A stretch of DNA of 64,000 nucleotides from Siphonodentalium dalli. Its lineage: Eukaryota; Mollusca; Scaphopoda; Gadilida; Siphonodentaliidae. A program made the translations under genes and the position numbers. This document shows positions 1 through 10,985 of this stretch, one piece after another; positions within the stretch are counted from its first letter, which is position 1; each line of letters starts with the position of its first letter. The notes beneath the pieces were generated by a model that did not search any database, was not told the origin of the DNA, and was given only the letters and a program-made list of their open reading frames with translations. Location: the NCBI GenBank assembly GCA_032622095.1, contig CP136062.1, forward strand, positions 226,256,578 to 226,320,577. The letters are read 5' to 3'.

Positions 1-964
1 TAGATCAACACCATGCTACTATTATAATCTTCGTATTGTTAACAAATCCAAATGTTGACCCAGAATATATACCCACAAGCTGGGCTGAAACATAACAGCT
101 AAATAGAGTAACAAAATCCTAAAAGTCCTGAAGTACTGAACCTTTTAACATGCAGTGTATCAGAGTGTCCCGAGTGACCCGGTCCGTCCCCAGCGCTAAT
201 GTATAATCAACCTATGGGAGTTCTGGTTGTCACCCTCAAGGTTGAAAATAGGTCTGGCTAAAATTACCCCACACCAGAAGTACCGGTATAGAAAGCATAG
301 TTACCACGCATTAGACATATGGGTGCATGGGATTATATGAGATTGGTTTTCCACGACAGCCATCGGTGGTCGCTGCGTGAGGGGGCCGGAAGTCCTACAC
401 ATCAACAGCACATTGATGGCACTTCATCCCTATCCAAATGCAGTTATGAAACTACTGCGATCTGCAATTGGCTACAATGATTCATGCGAATTGTTGTTAT
501 TTGGTCGCCGACATGTCAGGATGTACTGGTGTATGAAATGTGAAGAGATCTGCATGGAATAACCGAAGTAGTGCCAATTTTGACTTAACTGGCTACCCTA
601 AGAATGAGCAGTGTTATGGGCATTTCTGTCAATCAATTACTCATTACAATAAATGAGTTGAGACAAGATATTAGAGTTCTTTAGTTTGTTGAGGAGCACC
701 AGTGAATGCATTTCTTATTGAACAATTCCCTTATCCCCATATGACGAACCCAGTTCAATTTGTGTCGGTAAGTTTGAACATTTTCGATGTTGGTGGCCAC
801 TTTGGACGCCATCTTAAAATAATTATCAAATATGAAGTGTCCGATGCTCTATATATCGTCATTTATGTCTATGTCACAAAATGCGCCATAAAATAAGAAA
901 ATACCTCCCTGTAAACCGTAAGTCTCACTCATCAGCCTTTGGTAGCCATATGTGACCAGTTGAA
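1..964. other. No gene recognised
   Basis: The short open frames here have no recognisable domain, no splice context and no repeat match that I can see elsewhere in the window. It may be intergenic or intronic. Confidence 0.5.
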
Positions 965-1352
965 ATATATATATACTAGCCGATGAGCCCGACGTTGTCC
1001 GGGCTATTCAAAAACCAAATTTCAAGTCGATAGCTCCACCCTTTTCCGAGATCTGGTCTGCGCATGCGTGAAGCCGGCGTCAAATTCGCATCCGTGGCAA
1101 GATACATTCACATACCAAATATCAAGTCGATAGCTCCACCCGTTTCCGAGATCTCGTCTGCGCATGCGCGAAGCGGGCGCCGCACGGGCTCGCCAATACG
1201 ACAACGTTCACCGCCTGGTCAAACTACACACACGTACCAAGTTTCGTCCCGATCGGTCGAGAATCGTAGATTTGTATAAATGACAGACAAACAAACAAAC
1301 AAACAAACAAACATACATACATACAGACAGAGGTCTTCAAAATATATATGAG
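965..1352 (+). repeat. Interspersed repeat, family J
   Basis: It starts with a TA run and 'ACTAGCCGATGAGCCCGAC', and ends with (ACAA)n, (CATA)n and 'GACAGACAGAGGTC' before another TA-rich stretch. A segment of about 60 bp ('CAAGTCGATAGCTCCACCC') is repeated internally with a period of about 102 bp. A related copy with the same ends lies at 41082-41737. The polarity (unique start, simple-repeat tail) resembles a retroposon of LINE/SINE type, but no coding part is visible. The class is unassigned. Confidence 0.55.
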
Positions 1353-2280
1353 ATAATCGGCTTTGTACACAAATTCAAATAAAAATTGAAAAAATATGAA
1401 ATAGTTGACAAAAAAGTTATCTTGTAAGGTTTTATGAATTTACAAATTCTGGACCAGTATCCTCGCGTGATTTTTCCATACCCCTTTCAAAGTTTTATCA
1501 CAATGTTGTAAAATTTTGAGAAATTAGTAAAAATTAACATTTTTCAGAATTTTTCCCAAATTTTCATCTTAGAACACGTTCGGACAAGGTTGTTTATAAT
1601 TCCCGTTCATTAATCTCGACACTGTTTCATTTCATGCCCCTAAAGCCTTCTTTGCATGCGGCATTCTAAGTGTAAACTCTACAATTCATTTTTCTGAGAA
1701 AATTATATTTTAGGGGGAGGGTTTAAGTTTATGTCCACAGCGCATTTTCACAGAATTATAATTGGCATTCTATCATCCAAATTGTGTTGCTATGTCTTTG
1801 GGGCAATTTTTGAGATATGTTGCGCGTCAATAGCCCATGTGTTTTACAAGTTATAGCCAATTATATGTGACACTATTTTTCAAAATCCAAGAAATTTTTC
1901 GCAATTTCAAAATATTTATCGCAATATTTTCGAACTAGCTTATACATCGGTCCAATGTTGTATCTCATGTTGTTTTATGGTGATCTATGATTAATATAAA
2001 CGATGTCTTGTTCACTTTATAACCGCAGTCATTTTTTTATACGCTGACACTTGTACTCGACACTTGTAATTTTTATTTTATTTTAGGGGTAGGAGTTGTC
2101 TCCCCTGAAAAGTATATTTTGGGACACAGTCTGAAGCTGGCAACAAGCAAAATCGGATGCGTCATATAATGACCTTTAATTTGATATATGAAAACCTTTG
2201 TTGGAGGGGGGGTGCAGCCAACTTCTAAACTAGAGGCTTTCTGAGAATTGGCCCACGGACTATGTAATCCAGCATGGCGG
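1353..2280. other. AT-rich stretch without recognised features
   Basis: This stretch is rich in A/T with runs such as 'AATTTTTCCCAAATTTTC'. I see no coding signal, tandem repeat or terminal inverted repeat. Confidence 0.5.
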
Positions 2281-2612
2281 GCTAGTGTGTCTGTCATTTG
2301 CAGAATGAGGTGCCCAGAGGTCTAGCATCACCAAATTCACCCTCTGGGAACCTCATTCTGATTAGGCCTCATCTTCTGGGAAGTATCTAAAGTCTCAAAT
2401 TGACATTGTTTTTTCAGTTACTTTTTCCCTTCTGGGAAGTTTCTATATCCCCTAATTTGCAGAAGATAAAATGCATAATCGAGGTAACCAATGGGTGAAC
2501 ATCACCATCTACAACTGGGGAACTTCAATCTGATCCTGATCTCCCATAGAAGTTGATGCCTAAGCAGAATGCGGTCCCCAGAGGGTGAATTTGGTGATGC
2601 TAGCCCACTATA
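2281..2612. mobile_element. hAT-like non-autonomous element, family D (partial)
   Basis: It carries the D signature: an end hairpin whose arms read 'CAGAATGAGG' plus 'CCAGAGGGTGAATTTGGTG' and their complements, around a middle with 'TTCTGGGAAG'. The left hairpin is shortened and the right side is fused to a family C fragment, so this is a damaged copy. Better copies are at 24379-24819 and 34473-34923. Confidence 0.7.
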
Positions 2613-2615
2613 GTA

Positions 2616-2797
2616 TCCCACAAGGAGCCTCGCATATATATATACATTGGCCTAACAATATTTACCTTGACCTTGTAAGCCAGTGCATTCTCTAATATAT
2701 GAAAGGCTCCCCATGGGAGACTCGCATATAAAAGAGAATGCAACGACACATGATCTTTAATGCTGCACCAGCGCAGCTCCCGTCATGAAAGGGTTAA
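2616..2797. mobile_element. TTAA element, family C, left-truncated
   Basis: The right end is intact: 'CAGCTCCCGTCATGAAAGGG' followed by TTAA, preceded by the hairpin module around 2687-2755. The left half is missing and abuts a D copy. The TTAA flank and CCCTTT tip are the hallmarks of piggyBac-like elements. Confidence 0.7.
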
Positions 2798-3260
2798 CGA
2801 GCGAGTCCCCTGCAACAACTGTAGTATGAAACTGCTTGCCGAAGTATATATATCTACTTAGTTTTCGACCTTCAATAGTAAAAAGCCTGATTGAAACGAA
2901 TGACAACTTCAAACCATGACATTATAAGTCGAAGATATATACTAAACCACCGGACCACCGCAGCTTCTAAAGCTTAATATTAGCACGGAGAAATATATTG
3001 GATTCTCAGCAAAATGAGGCATATAGATCCTCCTCTCAACTAATTTGTCAAGTCTGACATATAGACTTTCTGTGTTGACAATAATAACAATAAGCCCAAT
3101 ACACCTAATGAATAACTCGAGCATATGCAGCATAGCCGATTAGCTTGACTAATTAACTAATTAGTTCCCATCCACTCTGCAGAGGGGTTCTCTCTGCCAA
3201 AATTGATATATCAAACTAGCAATGTATCATACATACATTAATGTTACCTATATGACACCA
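2798..3260. repeat. Diverged direct repeat, copy 1
   Basis: The segment around 2930-3240 is related to segments near 5410-5620, 6190-6440 and 7150-7375. Shared blocks include 'TTAACTTGTCTAATTAATCA' (with variants) and 'TGTTGACAATAAT'. No gene is seen. Confidence 0.5.
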
Positions 3261-3494
3261 TACAGTAATGCCCTAAGTAATCGACTCCTTAACCACAGCA
3301 GAATTATGGGTAACTTTTCAGGATTTAGTCGGAAATATGGCTTGTTGCCATTCATCGGAAAGCTAGTCGGAAATATGGCGTGTTGCCATTCACCGGAAAG
3401 CTCTCAGCAACAAGCCATATTTCCGACTAAATCCTGAAAAGTTACCCATAATTCTGCTGTGGTTAAGGAGTCGATTATTTAGGGCATTACTGTA
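3261..3494. mobile_element. Fold-back element, family E (Tc1/mariner-like ends)
   Basis: It begins TA-CAGTAATGCCCTAA and ends TTAGGGCATTACTG-TA. The whole element folds back: the left arm ('CTCCTTAACCACAGCAG', 'GGATTTAGTCGGAAATATGG') is mirrored by the right arm. The TA flank with a CAGT tip fits the Tc1/mariner superfamily. There is no coding capacity. Other copies: 5611-5825, 10272-10488, 30420-30676, 32757-33535, plus fragments. Confidence 0.8.
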
Positions 3495-3579
3495 AGTTAT
3501 TTATATTGGCCTAAGTAGGGTATATATATATAAGCATATAGAAGAGTGTCGTCTGCTCATGTTTGTCTGGGGTTCTGTA

Positions 3580-3725
3580 TGGGTGAAATTATAAAATTGT
3601 TAAAGAATACAAGAAAAAATTATTGAAATTGTAAAAAATTGTTAGGCCAATGCATTCTCTTATATATGCGAGGCGACCTATGGTCGACTCGCATATATAA
3701 GAGAATGCATTGGCACAGGGAAAAA
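3580..3725. mobile_element. Fragment of TTAA element carrying the palindromic module
   Basis: It contains the complete hairpin with arms 'CCAATGCATTCTCTTATATA' around a centre reading GGCGACCTATGGTCGAC, preceded by an A/T-rich linker typical of family A. The TTAA ends are missing. Confidence 0.65.
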
Positions 3726-3763
3726 AAATCCCGACTTACGACTGGATTTGATATGGCGGGTCA

Positions 3764-4480
3764 CATATGTACAGTAATATATTGGTTTTTACTTATCACT
3801 TTCATGGACCTCTATTGATCTCAAAACTTATTAGAAAAGAAACGCACTGAAAGAATCTTTGACACCCTAAGATTGAGTTCTTAAATAATCTGAGCTATCT
3901 TCCACTACGACTTCAATATAGGGACGCTAGACTCTCCGTGTTGAGAATTATAACAATCGTTCTCATCAGTTATATCCCCCTATATAGCTACATGGTACTC
4001 GATCATATGTACAGTAACATATTGGTTTTATTTATCAATTTCATGGACTGCTATTGATCTCAAAACTTATTAGAAAAGAAACGCACTGACAGAATCTTTG
4101 ACACCCTAAGATTGAGTTCTTAAATAATCTGAGCTATCTTCCACTACGACTTCAATATAGGGACGCTAGACTCTCCGTGTTGAGAATTATAACAATCGTT
4201 CTCATCAGTTATATCCCCCTATATAGCTACATGGTACTCGATCATATGTACAGTAATATATTGGTTTTTACTTATCACTTTCATGGACTGCTATTGCTCT
4301 CAAAACTCATTAGAAAAGAAACGCACTGACAGAAACGTTGACACCTTAAGATTGAGTTCTTAAATAATCTAAGCCATCCTTCCACTACACTGTAATATAG
4401 CAACGCACAACTCTCCACAGTGACAATTATCATCAGTCTTTTTGATAAATTTCAGGGACCTATATAGCTCTCAAAACTCA
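3764..4480. repeat. Three tandem copies of a ~239-bp unit
   Basis: The marker 'CATATGTACAGTAA' recurs at 3764, 4004 and 4243 (periods 240 and 239). The first two units are nearly identical; the third is more diverged. Looser relatives of the unit lie at about 6058-6250, 7018-7220, 8535-8640, 8815-8930 and 10510-10680, so the family is both tandem and dispersed locally. Confidence 0.8.
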
Positions 4481-4487
4481 TTAAATA

Positions 4488-5015
4488 AAAGGTCAGCAGA
4501 CCACAGTGTCCCCCGACAACATGGCAAGTCGATGCCGCTTTGTTAAAGAAATTAAAAAAAAATGTTGAAATTTCTAAGTCGAAAAGGGTTAATAACTCCA
4601 TAAAAAAAATATTAGCTATATAGATGTTGCAAATCACCAACATGTTAGGAACAATATCCCAGAGTTTCAAATCTCTACATTTAAAACTGTAGGAGGAGTT
4701 GATTACACCATGAAGGTACCCAATCTCATCCAAAAGGCAAAAATGTTCCAAATTTTCTAAGTCGAAATCCCCCCAAAAATATGGAATTTTTTTTATTTTT
4801 GATTAGCTATATAGATGTTGCAAATCACCAACATGTTAGGAACAATATCCCAGAGTTTCAAATCTCTACGTTTAAAACTGTAGGAGGAGTTGATTACACC
4901 ATGAAGGTACCCAATCTCGGACGCACGGACACACAGACGCACGGACGGACGGACGCACGGACGGACGGACGAGGGTCATTTCTATAGTCCTCCGACGGAA
5001 ACGTCAGGGGACAAA
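4488..5015. repeat. Interspersed repeat with internal duplication and (CGGA)n tail
   Basis: A block of about 120 bp starting 'ATTAGCTATATAGATGTTGC' occurs at 4611 and again at 4802. It is followed by an ACGGACGG-rich run (4920-4970). The ends show a weak inverted match, 'GTGTCCCCCGAC' on the left and 'GTCAGGGGACA' on the right. No coding part is visible. The class is unassigned. Confidence 0.6.
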
Positions 5016-5610
5016 AAGAAATGCACTGACATAATAGGTGACACCTTATAAACATCCACGGTCAGATGCTAGTAGCCAATTTATATATAACCATGGGTAT
5101 ATGCGAGAAATACACAATGAAAACACACTCCACAGTTTGGATCGATAAGACTTGCCCTGTGTATTTTGATGTTGTGTTTTTTGACAATCGGTCTTCCGTA
5201 TCATTTCTACATCACATTTATTGTCTTACTTGCAGCACGACGTTACCGTGTGATCGCCACGTAAGCATTTTCATTCAGAGTATGGTCAATATATTGCCGC
5301 CGGTGCACTGCATTCTCGGATAGAAAACAAATAGGCCTATGCCGAAAGCAAAAATAAGTCTAGAGGGCTACGAGCATTTGACCACGACTTTTTAAATAAA
5401 ATCCTCAGCCATCTAGATATTGCGAAGCTAGATTCTCTGTGTTGATAATTATTGTCAGTCCTATCCATCTAATGAATAACAGTAGAATAAAATCATTATA
5501 GAAGATTAACTTGTCTAATTAATCAATTAGTTCTTATGCACTCGGTTTTCTCTGTCAAAATAGATATATCAAACTAGCAATTTATCATACATACATTAAT
5601 GTTACCTATA
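5016..5610. other. No gene recognised; diverged direct repeat copy 2 at its end
   Basis: An open frame at 5066-5323 has no recognisable domain. The last 200 bp match the diverged repeat also seen near 2930-3240. Confidence 0.45.
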
Positions 5611-5825
5611 TACAGTAATGCTCTAAATAATCGACTCCTTAATGACAGCAGAATCATGGGTAATTTTTCAGGATTTAGTCGGAAATATGGCTTGTTGCCA
5701 TTCATCGGAAAGCTCTCACTGAGAGCTTTCAGATGAATGGCAATAAGCCATATTTCCGACTAAATCCTAAAGTTACCCATAATTCAGCTGTTGTTAAGGA
5801 GTCGATTATTTAGGGCATTACTGTA
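5611..5825. mobile_element. Fold-back element, family E
   Basis: It runs from TA-CAGTAATGC to GCATTACTG-TA. Both arms are present and almost perfectly complementary around the centre 'AAGCTCTCACTGAGAGCTTT'. Confidence 0.85.
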
Positions 5826-6480
5826 TATCAAACTAGCAATTTATCATACAATACATTAATGTTACCTATATAACACTGAATGGATATATGACACACCATA
5901 TCTATAACACACCATATATGATAATTAAAAACAAATATTAAGCAAATTTATAATTTGTGGTCAAAACAAGAGAATTAAAGTAAACTCAATCTTGAAAAGA
6001 ACAAAACGTTACCAATTCTTCTAACGCACAAACACTGAATGGCTTAAGTCTTATCTCATATGTTCAGTAATATATTCTTTTGTTTTATTATCAATTTCAT
6101 GGACTTCTATTGCTCTCAAAACTCATTAAAAAAGAAAAAACATAATCTGCGACAACTTATAAACATCGAGTTCTTAAATAATCTCAGCCATACTTCCGCT
6201 AATGATGCAATATTGCGAAGCGAGATTCTCCGTGTTGACAATTAATTATCGTCAGTGGTGTCCCGCTAATGAATAACAGGAGAATGTAAACACTAAATAA
6301 GATTAACTTGTCTAATTAATCAATTAGTTCCCGTGTACTGGGCATTAGTTCCCGTGTACTCGACAAATGGTTTTCTCTGCCAAAATAGATATATTGAACT
6401 AGCAATTTATCATACAAACATAAATGTTACCTATGACACACCATATCTATAACACACCATATATGATAATTAAAAACAAA
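5826..6480. repeat. Diverged direct repeat, copy 3
   Basis: Blocks are shared with 6911-7375 and 5410-5620, including 'CGCTAATGAATAACAGGAGA' and 'TAACTTGTCTAATTAATCA'. No gene is recognised. Confidence 0.5.
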
Positions 6481-6483
6481 TAT

Positions 6484-6910
6484 TAAAGGTACTCAATCCG
6501 ATCAGACGGTCCCCATATCATCAAGATACAACAACAACAACATTTCTTCAAAATATGCTTTAGTTATCAGAAACGATTAATTGCAACAAAATAATGCTAA
6601 CCACTGTCTAATATGGTATCAAATTTCCCAAAACGGGTTATTTATAAACAATTTGTTCACTTGAGTGTCACGAAATTTGGTCGTATTACCACTTGATTTT
6701 AGAGTTATCCATCTTCATCCGAAATTTTGTCCGAGACCGTTGGTTTGACGACTTTTGTCTGGGCCACAAATAATGCACATCTCGAGAAATAACAAACTTC
6801 AGAAAGAAATCGATATCTGATCAACCTGAGCTTTGATGGGTCGGTTCATCGACTCGAATCAAATATGTTTTACCCCCGAAGCCTAAGAAATAGTAACTTG
6901 GGAGCGTTAA
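6484..6910. mobile_element. TTAA element, family H, right-truncated
   Basis: It starts TTAA-AGGTACTCAATCCGA like the complete copy at 28643-29130, and shares the inner block 'TCATCGACTCGAATCAA'. The right terminus is missing. Confidence 0.65.
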
Positions 6911-7426
6911 TTCAGATTATGCATCTTTAAGCAAATTGTATTTTGGGATCAACACAAGAGAATTAAAGTAATTTCAATCTTGAAAAGAACAGACACTGAA
7001 TGGCTGAAGTCTTATCTCATATGTTCAGTGATATATTGTTTTTTATTGTCAATTTCATGGACTCATTAATAAAGAAACACTAACAGAATCTGTGACAACG
7101 TATAAACATCTGTGTTCTTATTCTTAAATAATCTGAGCCATCCTTCCACTAATGATGCAATATTATATTGCGAAGCTAGACTGTCTATATTGACAATTAA
7201 TTATCGTCAAGTCGTGTCCCGCTAATGAATAACAGGAGAATGTAAACACTAAATAAGATTAACTTGTCTAATTAATCAATTAGTTCCCATGTACTGGACA
7301 AAGTCAAGATTTCTGTGCCAAAATAGATAAATGGGCTGCCTAAATTAACAATTTAACAAACATACATTATATATATACATTACATATGGATTGTTAAAAC
7401 CTGTAAGTCAAATATCTGATGGCTAT
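6911..7426. repeat. Diverged direct repeat, copy 4
   Basis: It is closely related to 5940-6440: the order of blocks is the same, with small indels. No gene is recognised. Confidence 0.5.
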
Positions 7427-7973
7427 TTAACTCTTCCATTACTGGAGCTTCCCTTAATATTGCGAAAACCTTGTGCCAATGCATTCTCTTATATATGTGA
7501 GTCTCCCACAGGGAGCCTCGCATATATAAGAGAATACATTGGCCTATAAACAATATTAACCCTTTGAGTGCCAGGTCCGATTTTTGTATCAACCCATATA
7601 CCCTGTGCCAATGCATTCTCTTATATATGTGAGTCTCCCACAGGGAGCCTCACATATATAAGAGAATACATTGGCCTATAAACAATATTAACCCTTTGAG
7701 TGCCAGGTCCGATTTTTGTATCAACCCATATACCCTGTGCCAATGCATTCTCTTATATATGCGAGTCGACCATTTTATTATATTCTTTAACAGACTTATT
7801 GTGTAGGTTTAGGGCCGATAATATCGGCCCCTGGCACTCAAAGGGTTAACCTCGACCTTGTAAGCCAGTGCATTGTTATATGTTCCTATGGAAGACTCGC
7901 ATATAAGAGAGACATGCACTGGCACAGAATACTTAATGCTGCACAAGAGCAGCTCCCGTCATGAAAGGGTTAA
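7427..7973. mobile_element. TTAA element, family C, with family A nested inside
   Basis: The left end reads TTAA-CTCTTCCATTACTGGAGC and the right end GCTCCCGTCATGAAAGGG-TTAA. It has two hairpin modules. The C body is interrupted at 7556-7849 by a family A element with TTAA on both sides. The flanking C sequence ('CAATA' before, 'CCTCGACC' after) resumes where other C copies are continuous. Confidence 0.8.
7556..7849. mobile_element. TTAA element, family A (nested in C)
   Basis: It starts TTAA-CCCTTTGAGTGCCAGG and ends GGCACTCAAAGGG-TTAA. The left end plus hairpin is duplicated in tandem (second CCCTTTGAGTGCC at about 7692, period 132 bp). Terminal inverted repeats, TTAA flanks and lack of coding sequence mark it as a piggyBac-like MITE. 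Confidence 0.85.
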
Positions 7974-7985
7974 AGGTCCCACACA

Positions 7986-8478
7986 GTATCCCATATACTG
8001 AACCAATATACTTAAGAGTAGTATCTCATATACTGAACCAATATACTTAAGAGTAGTATCCCATATACTGAACCAATATACTTAAGCGCAGTATCCCCAT
8101 ATACTGAACCAATATACTTAAGAGCATTATCCCCATATACTGAACCAATATACTTAAGAGCAGTATCCCATATACTGAACCAATATACTTAAGAGCAATA
8201 TCCCATATACTGAACCAATATACTTAAGAGAAGTTCCCCATATACTGAACCAATATACTTAAGAGCATTATCCCCATATACTGAACCAATATACTTAAGA
8301 GCAGTATCCCATATACTGAACCAATATACTTAAGAGCAGTATCCCATATACTGAACCAATATACTTAAGAGCAGTATCCCATATACTGAACCAATATACT
8401 TAAGAGCAGTATCCCGTATACTGAACCAATATACTTAAGAGCAGTATCCCATATACTGAACCAATATGCTTAAAAGTA
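7986..8478. repeat. 35-bp tandem array, about 14 copies
   Basis: The unit contains 'CCATATACTGAACCAATATA' followed by CTTAAGAGCAGTATC. Copies differ by single bases. The array peters out at 8478, where the last copy reads ATGCTTAAAAG. Confidence 0.9.
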
Positions 8479-8933
8479 CAAAAGTACTGCAGACAGAAAC
8501 CAGAATAATTATCAAGAGTCTTAAACCTACTGCACCGTACTCATATCTTCAGTAATATATCGGTTTTTTTCTTCAGGGACTTCTATTGCTCTCAAAACTC
8601 ATTAGAAATGAAACGCTGACAGAATCTGTGACAGCTTATAAATATTTTAAATATGGATTGTTAAAACCTGCAAGTGAAATATCTCGTGGCTATTTAAATG
8701 CCTCACGCAGTATCCCATATATTGAACGAATATACCTAAAGAGTAAAAAAGTACTGCATAAGAAAACCAGAATAGATATAAAGTGTCTAAAACATACTAC
8801 ACCATACTCAAATGTTCAGTAATATATTGTGGTTTTATTTGTCAATTTAAGGGACCTCTATTGCTCTGGAAACTAATTATAAAAGAAACACTGACAGTAT
8901 CTGTGACCCTTTAGATTGAGTTCTTAACCCTTT
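8479..8933. repeat. Relatives of the 239-bp unit; no gene
   Basis: Two diverged partial copies of the 3764-4480 unit ('TTCAGTAATATAT', 'CTATTGCTCT', 'TAGAAATGAAACGCTGACAG'). The short open frame at 8586-8822 lies in this repeat and is not supported as a gene. Confidence 0.5.
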
Positions 8934-9215
8934 ACCCAACAAACCGGCCAAATAAAGCTTCAACAGCCTAAAATATCTTCGGTCTGTCTCAATAGAACCA
9001 TACAAATATGGATATCATTGGAACCGGCTCCTTGACCACATTGTGATAGTTACAGTTATGCCCTGTGCCAATGCATTCTCTTATATATGCGAGTCGACCA
9101 TAGGTCGCCTCGCATATATAAGAGAATGCATTGGCCTAAAAAAATCTTTTTTTAACACTTTTTACCATTTTTTCTTACATTCTTTAACAATTTTATAATT
9201 TTGAAGGTGTTAAGC
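8934..9215. mobile_element. TTAA element, family B, right half lost
   Basis: It begins TTAA-CCCTTTACCCAACAAAC and includes one complete hairpin module (9064-9137). Complete B copies continue into a second hairpin after 'GTGTTAAGCCA'. Here the sequence changes to tyrosine recombinase code at exactly that motif. Confidence 0.8.
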
Positions 9216-9479
9216 CATGGTCGGGTGTCTGCCAGTACTGTGGCTCGATGGCTGCGGGCCGTATTGTCCATTGCCGGTATCGATGTGTCTACGTTCAAAG
9301 CACACAGTGTGCGGGGTGCCGCTGTTTCACGTGCCTTTATGTTAAATGTACCTATTGACATTATTTTGGAGCAGGCCGGTTGGTCATCGTCCAGGACTTT
9401 TGCTAGGTTTTATAACAAACCAATTATCACTGTTAATGCATTTGCATCAAATGTTTTGCGTTCTGTACCTGTATCATGA
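9201..9479 (+). pseudogene. Tyrosine recombinase C-terminal fragment (DIRS-like retrotransposon)
   Basis: The 92-codon open frame encodes the end of a tyrosine recombinase catalytic domain. What I see: an HxxR box (H35-S-V-R38), a conserved GWSS segment with W61, and the presumed nucleophile Y71 in 'TFARFYNKP'. The first catalytic arginine and the lysine region are absent, and the frame opens with TTG, not ATG, so only the 3' part of the gene remains. In DIRS/Ngaro-type retrotransposons this enzyme circularises or integrates the element's DNA copy. The frame is followed by long inverted repeats, as expected near a DIRS end. The upstream part is replaced by a B element. A Crypton-type or other YR element is an alternative. 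It is not expected to be active. Confidence 0.75.
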
Positions 9480-9571
9480 ATTTGGCTCTGATTGAAATAT
9501 GGTTGCAAAATTTGTCGTTTTTTGCTTTAAAAGTCTCATTTGATATGACGGAAGTGACGTCATATGGCGTA

Positions 9572-9886
9572 ATAGAATTAAAAAATTAAATGAGCCTTTC
9601 CTTGCGGAAGGCGAAGTTTGATTGTGATTCTATAAGATATAGAGTCACTGGAGGATATCAAATGCCTCCCTCCCTCCCTGCTTTTCATGGGTTGGAACTA
9701 ATTCTACTTGTTTTTCAACTTGGTAGTGTAGTTTTCACTCAAAATTTTGGCTTTGAATGGTGATTGGCGCACGCATGTGGTGATATCTCATTTGATATCC
9801 TCCAGTGACTCTATATATCTTAGAGAATCACAATCAAACTTCGCCTTCCGCAAGGAAAGGCTCATTTAATTTTTTAATTATATCGA
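9572..9886. repeat. ~93-bp inverted repeats behind the recombinase fragment
   Basis: The left arm (about 9572-9665) and right arm (about 9784-9886) are complementary over about 93 bp with few mismatches, sharing 'TTGCGGAAGGCGAAGTTTGA' and 'GTCACTGGAGGATATCAAAT'. A spacer of about 118 bp with CCTCCCTCCCTCCC lies between. The position just after a recombinase gene fits the complementary terminal or internal regions of DIRS-type elements. Confidence 0.75.
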
Positions 9887-9912
9887 ATAAATATATAACC
9901 TAAATATCAGTC

Positions 9913-9999
9913 TTAACCCTTTGAGTGCCAGGTCGATTTTTGTATCAACCCAAACACCCTGTGCCAATGCATTCTCTTATATATGCGAGTCGACCATAG
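9913..9999. mobile_element. TTAA element, family A, left end only
   Basis: It reads TTAA-CCCTTTGAGTGCCAGG and the first arm of the hairpin, then breaks in the hairpin centre at 'GTCGACCATAG' into a family E fragment. Confidence 0.7.
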
Positions 10000-10165
10000 G
10001 GTAACTTTTCAGGATTTAGTCGGAAATATGGCTTGTTGCCATTCATCAGATATATATGAGAGCTTTCTGATGAATGGCAACAAGCCATATTTCCGACTAA
10101 ATCCTGAAAAGTTACCCATAATTCTGCTGTCGTTAAGGGGTCTTTTATTTAGGGCATTACACTAT
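9999..10165. mobile_element. Family E fragment
   Basis: Both inner arms are present ('GGATTTAGTCGGAAATATGG' and complement) and the right end runs to AGGGCATTAC, but the left CAGTAATG terminus is lost. It abuts the broken A element. Confidence 0.65.
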
Positions 10166-10271
10166 CACAACTATTCATTCAAGTGCATAAATGGATTGTT
10201 AAAACCTGTAAGTGAAATATCTGGTGGCTATTTAAATGCCTCACGAAGTATCCACCAGAATATATATCAAG

Positions 10272-10488
10272 TACAGTAATGCTCTAATTAATCAACCTCT
10301 TAACCAAAGCAGAATTATGGGTAACTTTTCAGGATTTAGTCGGAAATATGGCTTGTTGCCATTCATCGGAAAGCTCTCCCCGAGAGCTTTCCGATGAATG
10401 GCAACAAGCCATATTTCCGACTAAATCCTGAAAAGTTACCCATAATTCTGCTTTGGTTAAGAGGTCGATTAATTAGAGCATTACTGTA
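10272..10488. mobile_element. Fold-back element, family E
   Basis: It is complete with TA flanks and CAGTAATGC tips. The arms are nearly perfect complements around the centre 'AGCTCTCCCCGAGAGCT'. Confidence 0.85.
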
Positions 10489-10985
10489 TATTAAACCTAC
10501 TACACGGTGTACTCATATGTTCAAGTAACATATAGGATTTTTTTTTTATCAATTTCAGGGACTTCTATTGCTCTCGAAACTAATTATAAATGAAAGGCTG
10601 ACAGTATCTGTGACACCTTCTAAACATCAAGTTCTTAAATAATCCTCTCCCACTACAGCAGCAATATAGCGACAGTCGACTCGATGCATCAAGCCGAGAT
10701 CAATGGATTCTCTTCATCGGGAGGTGCGGTGTCACTACAGGTGATTAGCTGATCATGGGATAGTAAGACTAACAATTCAAGCTATGCAGTTCATCAACGC
10801 GCTTAGTGGAACTTTACGTTACGATGAATGGAGACTTAGGTGTGAATTCTTTACGTTCGACTCCGGACTAGTCATGAGTCGGATACTACCATTCAATAAG
10901 ATGGGATCTATTGTGAATAAGCTTCTTAAATTCGGATAGAGTATCGGAGATAGTCCTCCATGAGGAAGACATATCAATCAAGGAT
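10489..10985. other. No gene; partial relative of the 239-bp unit then unassigned sequence
   Basis: The first 200 bp are a diverged copy of the 3764-4480 unit. From about 10700 to 10985 I recognise nothing. Confidence 0.45.
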
